Below the pieces are notes generated by a model. The model was not told the DNA's origin, ran no database searches, and worked only from the letters and a program-made list of their open reading frames with translations. The position numbers and the translations under genes are program-made. Positions 22,925 to 35,200 of a stretch of DNA of 64,000 nt are shown here, piece by piece. Within the stretch, counting starts at the first letter, position 1. Every line of letters starts with the position of its first letter. Origin of the DNA: Utricularia gibba (Eukaryota > Streptophyta > Magnoliopsida > Lamiales > Lentibulariaceae); NCBI GenBank assembly GCA_002189035.1, contig NEEC01000012.1:3162001-3226000 (forward strand), written 5' to 3'.

Positions 22925-25312
22925 CTAGTTTGTTGGGTGAACTTCTTTCTTTTGCTGGTGTTTTTGAGCTCGGGGAAAGAGCAAGTCATTCAGCTGTCTT
23001 TCAGCACTGTACTCCGATGCAGCCTGCAAATTTTCATACCCTGACTAACTATGAAAAGGGATCGAAATAGACTTAACCCCAGTGAATCTTGAATTGTTTG
23101 GGGAAGTCAGAGGCAGGTCATTTGTAAGCATAGAAAGCCAAGAAAGCATAGTGCAGGATTAAGGGAACCATACCCGTTTATTAAAGGGAAAACGTAGAGT
23201 CTGCATTTGAGTTGCAGAGCAAACTCTCACATCGAAACCCATGCTGTCCACTCCTACAAGCGTGCATTCCTGTCATGATTTCAGCTCCAGTTTTTTAGAA
23301 AATACGAGAAAGAAAAGTTGAGAATTACTTGATGATTCTACAACTTTAATTGAAAGAAGCAAGATGCGTTGAAATTGCTTGTAAGTGAGATGTAAAGAGA
23401 CTTACATCAACTTGAATGCCCTTGCATCTCCAGCACAGTGATTTTAGAGCTTCTACTGTCTTCTCTCCACCAGCCTTTAGATGAGATATAATTTTTTCAG
23501 CTGAATGTGCTATGGCATCTGGCTGAGCTCTCTGAAAATCTTCTGCTGCGACATAAGTCTGTAATAAAGTGTTGTCAAAAGTTGCACTTGAGAAACTTCA
23601 AAAGAAGAGAAAATCAAGAGGAAAAAAATGTCACCTGGTGTCCATTTGCAGAAACTAACTGAATTTGAATCATCTCCAGCTTGTAAAATGCGAATCCACT
23701 AACCAAGACCTCATCCTTCTCCAAATCTTCTGTCCAAATTTTGTTATCCTGGTCTGATTCTTCTCCAATTCGGTAGCCATTAATATGTGGAATACGCTGA
23801 TCTTCTTCACTGCTGTGATCTGTAGCCACGTCAATATATTCAGAACCAGATATATTCTTTTGAATGATGGATGAGTCTTCAATAAATGCTGGTCTCAAAA
23901 GGCCTTGAATAGCAAGGCCGGTAGACGGTTGGTCCATAAAATCCAATGGTTCATCCAATGCTACCTATAAAAACGTAAAAGCCACTGAGAAAAATAGGAT
24001 GCATCCATCAGACATTTCTAAGTTAATAGCAAAAACGAACAAAAAAGGATCAAGATATGGTTACTTCAGCAATTTTTTTGGCAAAATCCATTGGATGTGA
24101 AGATTTCATAGTCTCCAATTTAGCCCAGTCTCCAAGTGATTCATCATTTTCCTCAGCCTCCTCATTTTCATCGCCAAGAATGGCAACCCAATCCTGCAGA
24201 TAGCATATGATCACTACAGAAACCTTGAATCCGAAAATCTGAACAGAGCACAGAAAGATTTCCAACTTTGTCATAGTTATCCTCATCTTCACCATTATCT
24301 TCCCCATCATCCTCCTCGCCTTCCTCATCAAAGTCACTATCCTCTTCATCCATGTCACTTACACTGAATCCATTTTCTGACTGCCCCAGTGCTTCCATCT
24401 CACCAAGAATTTCAGTGGTATCTAGACCAACTATAGCTTGCTGCAAGGTAAAAAGATCAATTAAGCCTCAACATTTTACCAGGTAAGGCTCTTGGATAAT
24501 AAGTTGAGAATTGACATCAAGAAAAATGATGAGAATTCTAGAAACGATAACAATGTTAGAGCATCATCTTTCAGCAAAAGCATACCACAACAATTTCTTC
24601 TGTTGTGAGCGTCTGCAGAATGTCTTCGTCACTCTTCACTTGGAAGTATATATCTGAAAAGAACACATGCCTTACAAATGAGTTCACTGAAAAAAAAAAA
24701 ACAATAACAGGGAGAAGAAGGGAAAATATATCTCACTTCCATGTTCATCGGTCACATAAGGCAAATCTGGCCAGAAAATATTCTCATGAACTTCATCATT
24801 AACCAATCCAGAAAACATTAGCGTTGCTTTACTGTTCACCTATCACAAAAACCACAAAAATGTTCACTTTTCAGTTCATCAACATTTGGCGCTCAGAATG
24901 ATATCCCATTTCTAAACCTCAATAATTGTTCGAGAAGTCTCAGCAGCCGTAAGCGAACCTCCACCAGTACCCAACAAATCTGGCTCAACCTCTTCGGAAG
25001 GATGATACCTCTGGGGTTTCGCAGGCTGTTCTGCAGAACCAAAATCCGAAACAGACTGATCTCGAGCGGCGGCTCTAGCTCCATTCTGACTCCTCACACG
25101 AACGCCACATCTCCCGTACCCATTCCTATTAAACGCAATCAGTGAAATTAATCAGTTTTCAATACTGACTTCCAGAAGCAGCACTTGTACCTTCGAACAA
25201 AAAAGACTGTGGAGTGGGACGACATGCCGCCGGTGGAACATCGGAAATCGCCCGGGCTGAATCCGGCGGCGGTGGCGGCGTTCGCTGCAGCCCGTAGCTC
25301 GATCATCAACAT
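22925..25312 (-). CDS. Chloroplast FMN-binding split-barrel-like protein, At1g51560/At3g21140-like
   Basis: Ten exons in transcript order: 25312-25191, 25125-24918, 24839-24737, 24653-24586, 24440-24267, 24193-24065, 23964-23635, 23558-23406, 23269-23174, 23023-22925, giving 493 residues with all phases consistent. The Ala-rich start (MLMIELRAAANAATAAGFS) and basic residues suggest a plastid transit peptide. Residues of about 85-165 (ETSRTIIEVNSKATLMFS, then WPDLPYVTDEHGNIYFQV) look like a pyridoxamine-phosphate-oxidase/HugZ-type split barrel. A very acidic stretch (DEEDSDFDEEGEEDDGEDN) follows, then DWVAILGDE, LGDWAKLETM and a C-terminal DUF2470-like part (VGVDSMGFDVRVC, SAERQLNDLLFPR). Relatives are uncharacterised; some HugZ-like plant proteins bind haem. 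Function is not established. Confidence 0.85.
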
Positions 25313-25996
25313 TTTTCAGGCGAATCCGAGAGAAGAGAGCAAGCAGAGCGGCAAAACAATCCTCAACTCATGGTATCCAGATAGGAGCGAGAAATGTATA
25401 ACAGCATGTCATCTTTGAGGAAACCCGGAACGTGTGGCTCCATTTCATCCGTTCAGATGCTTTCCAGAGAGATAACCTTCCTGACTGACGACCGGATCGG
25501 ATTTCCCTCCTCCCTACAAAAAAGAAAAAGAAAAAAAAAGAAAAAGAATAGCGCCATGAGGGATACCGGCCTGGGTTTTGAATCGGGCCGCCTTCTACGG
25601 TTTTCCGGCCCAAGCCCGAAACGGTTTGATTGAGGGTGCCACGTCACCACGTGTTTCCGTCATTAGAAAGATGACTCATTAAGACTCCAAATTGAAAAAA
25701 AAAGATATTTTCAATATTTGATATATTTAAATCCGGAAATTTTATTATATTATTCTAAATTCACTTAATCCGACGGACAAGAAACATCCACCAATGACAC
25801 TGCGACACTTGGAATTTTTCGATGGGTTTACGGTATTTTGTACTACCACCAGCTAGGTATGGACAACCCGAGCCACAGGCTTGGTGACACCGAGCCCTGG
25901 CCGCCCCTTTCTTTCAAATATCCTCCCTTTCTCCGCCGTTGCCCATTTCGGAGTAGGCGCTGAGATTACGCTGTCTGAACTCGGAGACTTGAACCG
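25313..25996. promoter_or_regulatory. Bidirectional intergenic promoter region
   Basis: Two genes are transcribed away from each other across these 684 bases: the FMN-barrel-like gene (minus, ATG at 25312) and the reticulon gene (plus, ATG at 25997). GCCACGTCA at 25638-25646 and the G-box CACGTG at 25648-25653 sit almost back to back, suggesting bZIP or bHLH control. The part from about 25900 is the reticulon leader. No other gene is present. Confidence 0.5.
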
Positions 25997-26911
25997 ATGG
26001 CCGATCTAGAAGAAGAGAAAGCAAATCACGAGTCGCTGATCGAGAAGATCGCCGACAAGTTCGACGGTGGGGATTCGTCGTCTTCCGATTCCGAGGCTGA
26101 TCACGGCGTCAAAGCGGCTGCCTCCGCAGCTAAGGCGAAGATCTACCGTCTTTTTGGACGGGAGAAGCCTGTACACAAGGTTTTCGGCGGCGGAAAACGT
26201 ATGCGCTCCTCTTACTTGTTTTTTTTATATTGTATGCTTTTTCTTCCGGGTTTCATGCTTGAAGAGAGTGTTTTTTTTTTTTCGGGTTTTTCGTAGTGGA
26301 ACAGCTGATTCTTAGAGATTTTGATAGCTTGCCTATTTGCGGAGCATTAAGCGTTATTAACTGGGTTTTTTCTGTTTAACGAGTTTGCACTTTTGCTTCT
26401 GTTGTCTAAAGAAAGGGTTTTTAGGTGCTAAGTACTTGTTTTAATGTTTTATTTTTTTTAAAGCTGCTGATATTTTCCTGTGGAGAGACAAGAAAGTTAC
26501 TGCCGGCGTGTTGGGATCTGTCACTGCAATTTGGGTGCTCTTTGAACTCCTTGAGTATCACCTTCTCACACTCGTTTGCCACATCCTTATTCTTGTGTTG
26601 ACGCTCCTGTTCTTATGGTCAAATGCATCAACGTTTATCAACAAGTATTCTTCAAACCCTAAACCTCTACAATATTTTCCCTATTTTTGTCTAGGCGTCC
26701 TAATTTTTTTTGGTTATCTTCTCAGGGCTCCGCCAAAGATCCCAGAAGTATTTATTCCCGAGGATTTAGTTCTGAATGTTGCCTCAGCATTTAGAACAGA
26801 ACTCAATGCTGTTTTCGCCGAGCTTCGAGTTATAACATCTGGAAAAGATCTCAGAAAGTTTGCTGCAGTAAGTCCCTTGACTGGTTTTTCTAACGGTGAC
26901 TGACGGAAATT

Positions 26912-26943
<32 letters not shown>

Positions 26944-27335
26944 CCAGTCTCACTTGCTTCATCGCCATTCTATAATTCTTTTGATTCTTGAATTCTAGGT
27001 GATAGCTGGCCTCTGGGTCCTTTCAGTTCTTGGTGGCTACCTTAACTTCCTTACCCTGTTCTTCATTGGTAAGAAACTCACCCCATCTCAGCCTTGCTTT
27101 ATTATAGTTCCACTGAGGATATACGCTTTCTGCCATTTCCTATCTAAACAAGCTTTTCCCCGCTGCAGGCTTTTTGCTGCTACACACGCTGCCTGTGGTG
27201 TATGAGAAGTACGAGGATCAGGTAGACGCATTTGCTGAGAAGGCTGAAGCCGAAATCAAGAAACAGTATGCGGTGTTCAATGAAAAGGTTTTGAGTAAGA
27301 TCCCTAAAGGCCCACTCAAACATAAGTTTGCCTGA
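25997..27335 (+). CDS. RTNLB: Reticulon-like protein (RTNLB family)
   Basis: Five exons: 25997-26198, 26464-26644, 26726-26867, 26999-27068, 27169-27335, giving 253 residues. An acidic N-terminus ([20 protein letters not shown]) leads to a reticulon homology domain from about residue 60: [26 protein letters not shown] motif, a first long hydrophobic hairpin ([20 protein letters not shown], then [14 protein letters not shown]), a cytosolic loop ([14 protein letters not shown]), and a second hairpin ([20 protein letters not shown]). The C-terminus is basic ([12 protein letters not shown]). Reticulons wedge into the ER membrane and shape tubules, the desmotubule and the edges of sheets. Length and structure are typical of the plant family; the exact paralogue is not assigned. 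Confidence 0.95.
26912..26941. repeat. (GT)n(TA)n microsatellite in a reticulon intron
   Basis: A short GT run passes into about twelve TA repeats within the third intron of the reticulon gene. It is a compound dinucleotide microsatellite, probably polymorphic. Confidence 0.9.
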
Positions 27336-29824
27336 AGATGTGATGTGAGTCTGTGGAGTGCGGTGTGCTTTCTTGAACCCATTCATTGTTTTCGAGCATT
27401 GGGTTCCTATTATGAAATGTGACTGCAAGTTTGGCACTTTCTGCTTGTTCCAGCTTCCACCTGCTGTCAAGTTCATTGTTTTGTTCACTTGGCCTTCGGG
27501 GCTTCATTTTTGCAAACACGTGGTAGGGAGGGTTTGGACAGAAGCACCCTTTTGCACAACTGAACGTGCACCACCAGAAAAGCTGCTAGAAACCAAATGA
27601 AATTGATACTGAGTGATCATGGTACCAGCAAGGGAGCCGTTAGAAAAAAGCCTTCGATCATTTCACTCCCAATTCTCGCTTCCGTCTCCAGAGACGAATC
27701 AGAAGCACCATAAGAACACCTTGAGATCAAAAGCCCGAACGCAATTCCAGTTGCTCTCTAGAAACCCAGCTCAATCTCTTCTCCGATGAACTTGCCGCCA
27801 GAACGTCGGACGAAAGCCAAGCATTTTTCTCAGATTCCATTTGGGCTTCGACGTAATTTCGGCCCATGTACAATGAGGTCTCATAGGCCCAAACAATCTG
27901 GTGGTTCTGACTCGACGTCGTTCTAGAATGATGCCATGCAGCGAAGGTGAATATGCCTTTCGTTGATCCTATGGACGTGTTTTTTTTTCACTTGGGGGAC
28001 AAAGTGTTTATTCAATCTTCATCTTTTATGTCGGTGACACGTTGCATTGATCGTCTTTAGTTTGAGCAGCGCAATTTCGAACTTCATAATGAATCAGCAG
28101 AGAAATGCTGCTATTCCTGTTTATTCTATTCGTTCATTCTTCGTAAAATTGATGCAAATTTTTCTAAAGGGGAGGAAGAAAGTTGAATTGGATTCTGTGT
28201 TCTTGCTGACTTCGTTCCCAGTTCCATGTAATTTAATGTTGCTGTTAGGTTTGGGTAGTGATGATGATTTGGTGGCCCTAAAGAGTAGGGCTGTTTACGG
28301 AAAATTTTGTTCGGATTTGCTTGGATTTTGGTCAATGTGCATCTGGAATTGCTACACAAATCGAAATTTGGTTGAAAGTTTCGCCTTTTGCCGCTGGAAC
28401 TCTCAACGGCCACTTTTAACACACGTCAGTGCCTTTCCCTTTGCAATAAAGTTTGATTTTACTAAGCTAGCTCTGTGTCACTATTAGTGTGTCTTAAAAA
28501 AGACCGGCTTGGTGCTGTTATCTTGTGAAGTTTGCTCTTTCTTTCCTTTGTACTTGTGCAATTTTGTTGAGATTGCATTTGAGATTCCCTTTTCGATTTA
28601 TCAACTTAATCTCAGTTTTGGGCGTGGGCGTGAGTATTTCATTGTGTTTGACTTTGGTTCTTGTAGGCATGTGCACGTGTTTTTTTATCTTGTGGGCTAT
28701 CGACTACCTTTTTTTTTTAATCACTGGTAGATAAAGCAGTAAACTGGTGGTAGTTCCTGGTTTCTGATTGGTTGCTTGTTTTTTCAGTCCATAAAACATA
28801 ACCGTTAAAATGATACATCCCCAATCCGCAGGCAGTGAATTTTTATCTTGAGAACTAAGACTAGTTGAAGCTGTAGGATATCATGATCTTGAGTTGTTGT
28901 ATCTCATCCTAATGCGATGGTGGATTTTGTTTCCTGTTTTTTTTTTTTTTCAGTTTTTGTTGGACGATTTTGCTTAAAGTATGATGGTTGTTTATCAATG
29001 TATCGATTGATAACTTGATTCACCTATCTCTTGATGTGTAGGCCAATTGTAATAAAGTGTGGTGGTTGATATTTTGTACCTTGCAGTTGGTGAAATAGCA
29101 GGGGACCAACCTACATGCTCCTAGAAATCGTGGCAGTCAACCTTTAGATTCACGCTGTACTCTCAATCTATGATGAGTGCACATTTTTGGGCTTGACTTT
29201 TTATTGAAATCAGTCTTCTTCCTCTATGTTTCCTTCAAATCGTAGAATCCTTATGGAATTCATAGAACTATCGATAGAAACTGTTTTTTACTGAGTGATA
29301 CTGACTTGGTTACCTGAAAAATTAATTTCGCATGCTCATAGTCAAGAGCATGGGGGGGTACGTGCTGCATCTTTTTGCTTTGCTTTCAGCGTTTAAACAC
29401 CGTTGATTCTGTAGTCTCTACTGGTGCTGTTACTACCTGGGATATGTGAATCGTATGTTCAGTTATTAACTACAAGTGTTCATATAATAATTTAGTATCA
29501 ACTGCACATGCAGCCGTTTTTAAAGTCTGGTGTGCCTACAGATGGATCTAGAAAGGGCATATGCTTTGCTTTTTAAATGTTATTTTTTTTAGTGTGGCTA
29601 CCTATTGCTACAAATACTGGCTAACAGAGAATAGCTTGCCAGATTAGCAGCAGCTCTTCTTGGTCATTCAAATAAGGAGAGCAGCATACTTCTGTTTCTT
29701 GGTTTTGGTACCGGTAACTGCTGTTGGGTATTGTGCTTCAAGGTCAAGATCTTTTTCAGACATGTAGTTTAAAAGGTTGAGTAATAATGATCTAAGTGTT
29801 TCATGAACAGGAAAAAAGGTTGTA
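27336..29824. other. Intergenic region and long leader intron of the SLAH gene
   Basis: The first part is the 3' untranslated region of the reticulon gene. The promoter and a leader exon of the SLAH gene probably lie between 27650 and 28000. An acceptor (CATGAACAG) about 15 bases before the ATG at 29825 implies a leader intron of up to about 1.8 kb. Open frames at 28047-28487 and 28126-28422 show no family features and are treated as chance. A seven-G run is at 29352-29358. Confidence 0.45.
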
Positions 29825-31804
29825 ATGGAGGGAAGCTCATCTGTGATGTCAGTTTCAGTCGATCTTGGCACTGAAATGGTAGAGAGCAAATCCATTTTTG
29901 AAGGGATTGCAGTCGATGTAAGTGGATATTTAATTTTGTGTTGTGATGCAGTTATGATAAACTTTCTCTTGGTTGATCTTTTTAGATGGAGAAGAAGGAA
30001 AACAGCCTTTCTGTGCCCCAAGGGGTACCAACTGTTTTCATTAGCATGGCATCAGATCCTATTGTAGCTCAGTTTCATCACAAGAGTGCGAAGATTTTTG
30101 AAGATGGTGAGAATCTGAAGGCATGTGATCCAGAAGTCGGTATTGCAAAAGTGGCAAAACTGCATTCTCAATCGATGCCAGTATTGGAAGCACTTGACAA
30201 AGAGAACACTCCGAAGAATCCAAAGATTAATAGGGGTGATGAGCAGCGTTTTGAATCATTCAGAACGTTCCCTGGAAAGCTTCAGAGACAAATATCAAAT
30301 CTGCGGGGTAAAACCTCTGAAATCGAGGAGATTCAGGCTCCTGAAACTTTACCTGCAGCACGATACTTCGATGCCTTGGAAGGGCCTGAGCTTGATACTC
30401 TGAGGGTATGTTTTATCCTCCAAACTTTCTAGCTGGTGAACAAGCTACCTAATTGTTGAGTTTGTGTAACTGCAGGATTCAGAGGAAACGGTTCTTCCAA
30501 AGGACACGAAGTGGCCCTTCCTTCTGCGCTTTCCCATCTCATCATTTGGTATCTGCCTCGGTGTTAGTAGCCAGGCTATCATGTGGAAAACTCTTGCATC
30601 TTCGGATTCCACAGCGTACCTCCATATCAGTCCATTGGTAAACCTTATAATCTGGCTCGTTGCCATTGTCCTTGTCCTGATTGTATCTTCAACATACATC
30701 CTCAAGATGATTATGTACTTTGAAGCTGTTCGACGTGAGTATCACCACCCAGTTCGAGTAAACTTCTTCTTCGCTCCATGGATCGCCCTTCTCTTTTTGT
30801 GCCTCGGACTCCCTCCCATGATATCCAAAACTCTGCCACCATTCATCTGGTATATACTCATGACCCCCATTTTCTGTCTCGAGCTTAAGATCTACGGAGA
30901 GTGGATGTCTGGTGGAGACCGAAGGCTTTCGAAGATAGCAAACCCCTCAAATCACCTAGCTGTGGTGGGAAACTTCGTTGGTGCACTGCTTGGAGCATCA
31001 ATGCAGCTTAGGGAAGGACCCATCTTTTTCTTTGCTGTTGGATTGGCTCACTACACTGTGCTCTTCGTCACCCTTTATCAACGGCTTCCGACCACCAAGA
31101 CGCTCCCCAGGGAGCTTCACCCGATTTTCTTTCTCTTCATAGCTGCCCCATGTGTAGCCTCATTGGCTTGGGCAAGAATCTCTGGATCCTTTGGCTATGG
31201 ATCACGGATTCCATACTTTATCGCCCTGTTCCTTTATTTCTCACTGGTTGGTTGATGCCCTTCTTTAGCTTCTCCACTGTTTCCCTTTCTTCATATGAAA
31301 CTGCTAAGTCATCTTCTTCTCCCGCTTCTGTTTCAGGTCGTTCGTATCAACTTCTTCAGAGGATTCAAGTACATACATCTAACGCAGCTTTTTTCTTGAT
31401 TCATTTCCTTTGAATCTCAAATTCATGCCTACATCTGAACTTTCAGGTTCTCATTGGCTTGGTGGGCTTACACATTCCCAATGACAGGAGCAGCCATTGC
31501 TACAGTCACATATACCAACGTTGCGCCTAGCCTTCAAACAAAGGGCCTCACTCTCATCCTCTGCACAGTAGCCACTCTAACTGTTGCAGCTTTGCTTGTG
31601 AAAACCATCATCCATGCCTTCATTCTCCAAGACCTCTTCCCCAATGATATGGCCATTGCCATCAGCAATAAGAGACCGAAAACAAGACTATGGTCCCATA
31701 AGCTATCGAAGAATGCAGATAGCATCACGCAGTATCTCAAGTTCTCAGATTCAACTAAGATGGATGATACCATAGCCATCTCTGCAGGTCCTGATTCAGT
31801 TTAA
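29825..31804 (+). CDS. SLAH3: S-type anion channel, SLAC1 homologue 3-like
   Basis: Five exons: 29825-29917, 29986-30405, 30476-31246, 31337-31368, 31447-31804, giving 557 residues. The first 170 residues are a soluble, Ser-rich N-terminus that in this family is phosphorylated by CPK and SnRK2 kinases. The pore domain follows with about ten membrane spans: FPISSFGICLGVSSQAIMWK, NFFFAPWIALLFLCLGLPP, PIFCLELKIYGEWMSGGDRR, NFVGALLGASMQLREGPIFF, FRGFKFSLAWWAYTFPMTGA. These blocks match SLAH2/SLAH3 rather than SLAC1. SLAH3 is a plasma-membrane nitrate/chloride channel of guard cells and roots. The protein is shorter than Arabidopsis SLAH3 because of the N-terminus. SLAH2 remains an alternative. 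The 3' end converges on TIMELESS. Confidence 0.92.
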
Positions 31805-32263
31805 AGATTTTTCGTACACAAGAACACCTTTGCTTCTAGGGTCTTCATGGGAGGGAATTCCCGTATCCCGATGAACTTGAAGAAACTACCCTACTTATAC
31901 TATAGAAACTTGTTGCGACTAGTAGCTTGAGTGAAGTTGTAGGCAAGTGATGTGAATACAGTTACTCGCTGATGCATCGTGCAATAAAAGGCATCTTCCA
32001 ATACATCAAATATCATACAAAATCAAGAAAAAGGGTAACAGATGCATTAATAGTTGTTAGATGGAAAAGTTCATGTAATGGCATATGTAACACATCATAT
32101 CCGGGAGTATCAGATTTATCTATAGCCCTTCGAAAATCATAACTGTGTAATATGCCATGTAGTTGACAAACTGAAGAAGCTGTGGATTTAAAAATGAGAG
32201 TCACTGGAAAAGCTCATGAGTAAAATTTATTTACTATGAAGGAATACCAGAAACAGAGCACAC
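31805..32263. other. Convergent spacer
   Basis: The transcripts of the SLAH gene and the TIMELESS gene end toward each other here. AATAAA at 31982 is a plausible poly(A) signal for the SLAH transcript. No gene is seen. Confidence 0.5.
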
Positions 32264-35200
32264 TTATAATACATCATCGTCCTCAAAGTCAATAAGCATC
32301 TTCAATCTTCTCCTAGACGCAGCACTATTTTCATGGATTGTGTAAGAAGAGCCTGTTTTCTCACCGGAATCAGCCAATGTATCATTGGTAAGCATGTCGT
32401 CAAAGATTGATTCTGTATCATGATGGTTTACATTGCTCACTCCATCAGGTCCAGAGTACTTCGAATGGTTAATAGTTGCATTTTCACTGTCCATTATGCC
32501 AATCTGGTTGGCAGCTTCAGACTTACCCCTGAGCATAATCACGGATGATTCCAAAACATTAAAATATGAGAACTTCACAGCAAGTTAGAATTATTAGATA
32601 TTAGAAAAAAAAGGGTGGAGTATGCATGCGATACATGTTTTTCATCTTTAAACCAGGTGATTGAATGTAACTAAGTGGCTTCGTGTTCGATACAATGGTT
32701 TCTCAAAGCTTGAATTAAAGCTAAGGCATATATCGCAGAAAGTTAGAAAGAAAGAAAGATACCTCTCTGAGATGGGGGATTCCTCACCAAATGCTTCAGA
32801 TTCAACAGAACTATTCACGAGGGAGCTTGGCTCATCACTGATCTTTCTCAACTTTCTCCTTTTGTGGCTGGCAAGAACCAATTTTTTCAGAAATGTAACG
32901 ACAAGCATCCGTTAGGCTTACAAGCCAAGAGCAAACAGGGGAATAGGCATTCAGACATCCAACTGTTTCATGCTAGTGCACATAAAATTATACTGCAGTT
33001 AAAATTCCAGCAAAGGTGAATGTGCAGGTGATGATCCAATTAAGGAAACTTCAGGATTCTAATTACACAAAGCTACAAAAGAGAAGCTACTTGCTATTCA
33101 TGACCAGATGGTCACCTTTACATTTACTTAATATGCTAGAGACTAATATTTTCTAGCTTAAAAACTAAAAACATCAGGCTAGTTGACTGGAGTACTGTAC
33201 ATTATACAGAGTAACCAGTTATCATGGTCTAAGCACGTACGCTCAATGAGAACCAGGGGAATGCAGTGAGAAAACTAGAAATAATGTCACAGGATACAAA
33301 GAGAAACCCACCTTGCAAAATCCTCAAACAAGTCATCACCAGAGATGCCTTCATGTGATCTTTGTCCAATGTTATGGTGGTTGCCATCATTGGTACTCCC
33401 GTTTTGATTTAGTTTGCCCCTAATACATTAGGTAATATGATGAGTATCATTTGCAAAATATTTAACTAGCTACTTGTATCACGCTCAGAAATGAGCAAAT
33501 AATGGTCAAAAGTGCCTAGGAATGGAGTATTTAAAAGAACTCTTGTGTGCTCAAACTTTAGTCTTCTTGGTGCAAAAGGCCACTCAACCTTCTTAGAGTA
33601 TGAGCTCATGTGAATTTCCAGCCTATCATAAGCTATCATGTGATTTATTTGCATTGATCATTTAAAGAATGATAGTAAGTCATGCACCTTGCTTTGAGAG
33701 ATGACAATGTTTCATCATCAGAGCCCCCTGAAGATAAACCTGTAGAAACCTCATCCACTAGTTGCATCTTGGAATCAACTCTTTTCTTCTTTGACACAAA
33801 AAGACCAAGTTGCTTGAGTTTGTATGTTATTTGAGCAGCAGAAACGGATCCATTGCCATCAAGAGCTCGAGCAATCAAATAACTGCATCTCTTATGATCC
33901 TTGAACCTTCACATATTTTCAACCATGATTAATCAAAAACTAACGAAGAGCAGGCATCATGAAATGAACTTACTGATGAAACAATTCCTTGATCTTCTCC
34001 TCCTGAATTGAACTAAATGCATGTACTCGCTTCCGAGATTTCCTGAAGAAAATATCAATAAAAAAGTTCAGAAACAAGAAAGAAAAATTAATTAAAAATA
34101 GTCATTAGCGACATACAAGTGCGCTTATAGCACACAACTTACATAGGCTTTCCAAACGATGAATTATCCTCTCCTATAGTTAAATGTAGATTCGTGCTAT
34201 CCTTGGCAATGTTGCTAGTTGTGACCTTGGATTTCCTGAAACATGCAACACTACGGCTTAGCAATCTGAAATGGGACGTCTGACCTTGGGGAACTTCAAC
34301 TTTGAAAAATACATCTGGATCAAGTGTAGTGAGCTGCTTGGAGAATTTACAGAATTCCAATAGGAGACGCAAAAAAATGAACCCTTAATAAGTTCAAAAT
34401 CCTGGTGGTGTATACAAATCAGGTGCATGAAAATGCAATACACCACCTTACATCTGGAAACCAGAAATCTACTTGAATTTGTGGCATGAACTAATGACCT
34501 AAAATTTGTTCAATAAATGTTCACTGCTCCTGGAAAACTTACTTCTCATGGAGATGATCCTGAATTCTGCCATGCTGTTCATCACCAGGAATGATGTCGT
34601 TTTCTTTGCTTGAAGATGTGTCAAGTTCTTCGGGTTTCCTGGTAAATGCAAGAAGTCAATTAGCATCTGAAAGAAGTCGTATCATCCATGCATAGCATAA
34701 AATTCGCACGAATCATTTATGCTACGCTAGATACCAGATAATATTTTTTTTCTTCCTTCAAACTCTAAAGCACAAAATTCAATGTAAAGCCAATTTTAAA
34801 AATCTGCTTCAACTTAGGAGAGGAATAATACGTTGCGGCTCATTAGTTTCAGAGTCTTGCAAATTTAGGAAAAGTGTACTGATAAAGATGATGATGGCTC
34901 TAGGAAAAGCATTGTAACGTTTATCACAGCAGGCTCGAATAACAATTTCAAAAGAAACGTGCCAAAAAAGATAGCTTAGCTGAAAGAAGAATCAAGATGG
35001 CTAAGGAAGTTTGATATCCTACTCTTGGTCATTCAGGAAAGAAGTTTCGAAATCATCTTCTCCCAGAGAATCTGCTATACTCCTACGAAATCCATGTGAA
35101 TTCTGCCCTCCAACACCAGCATCAAATTCACCTTCATGGATGACCGCCTTCATATTCTTAATCTCGTTCAAAATTGATCCACAGTTTATGTAACGACATT

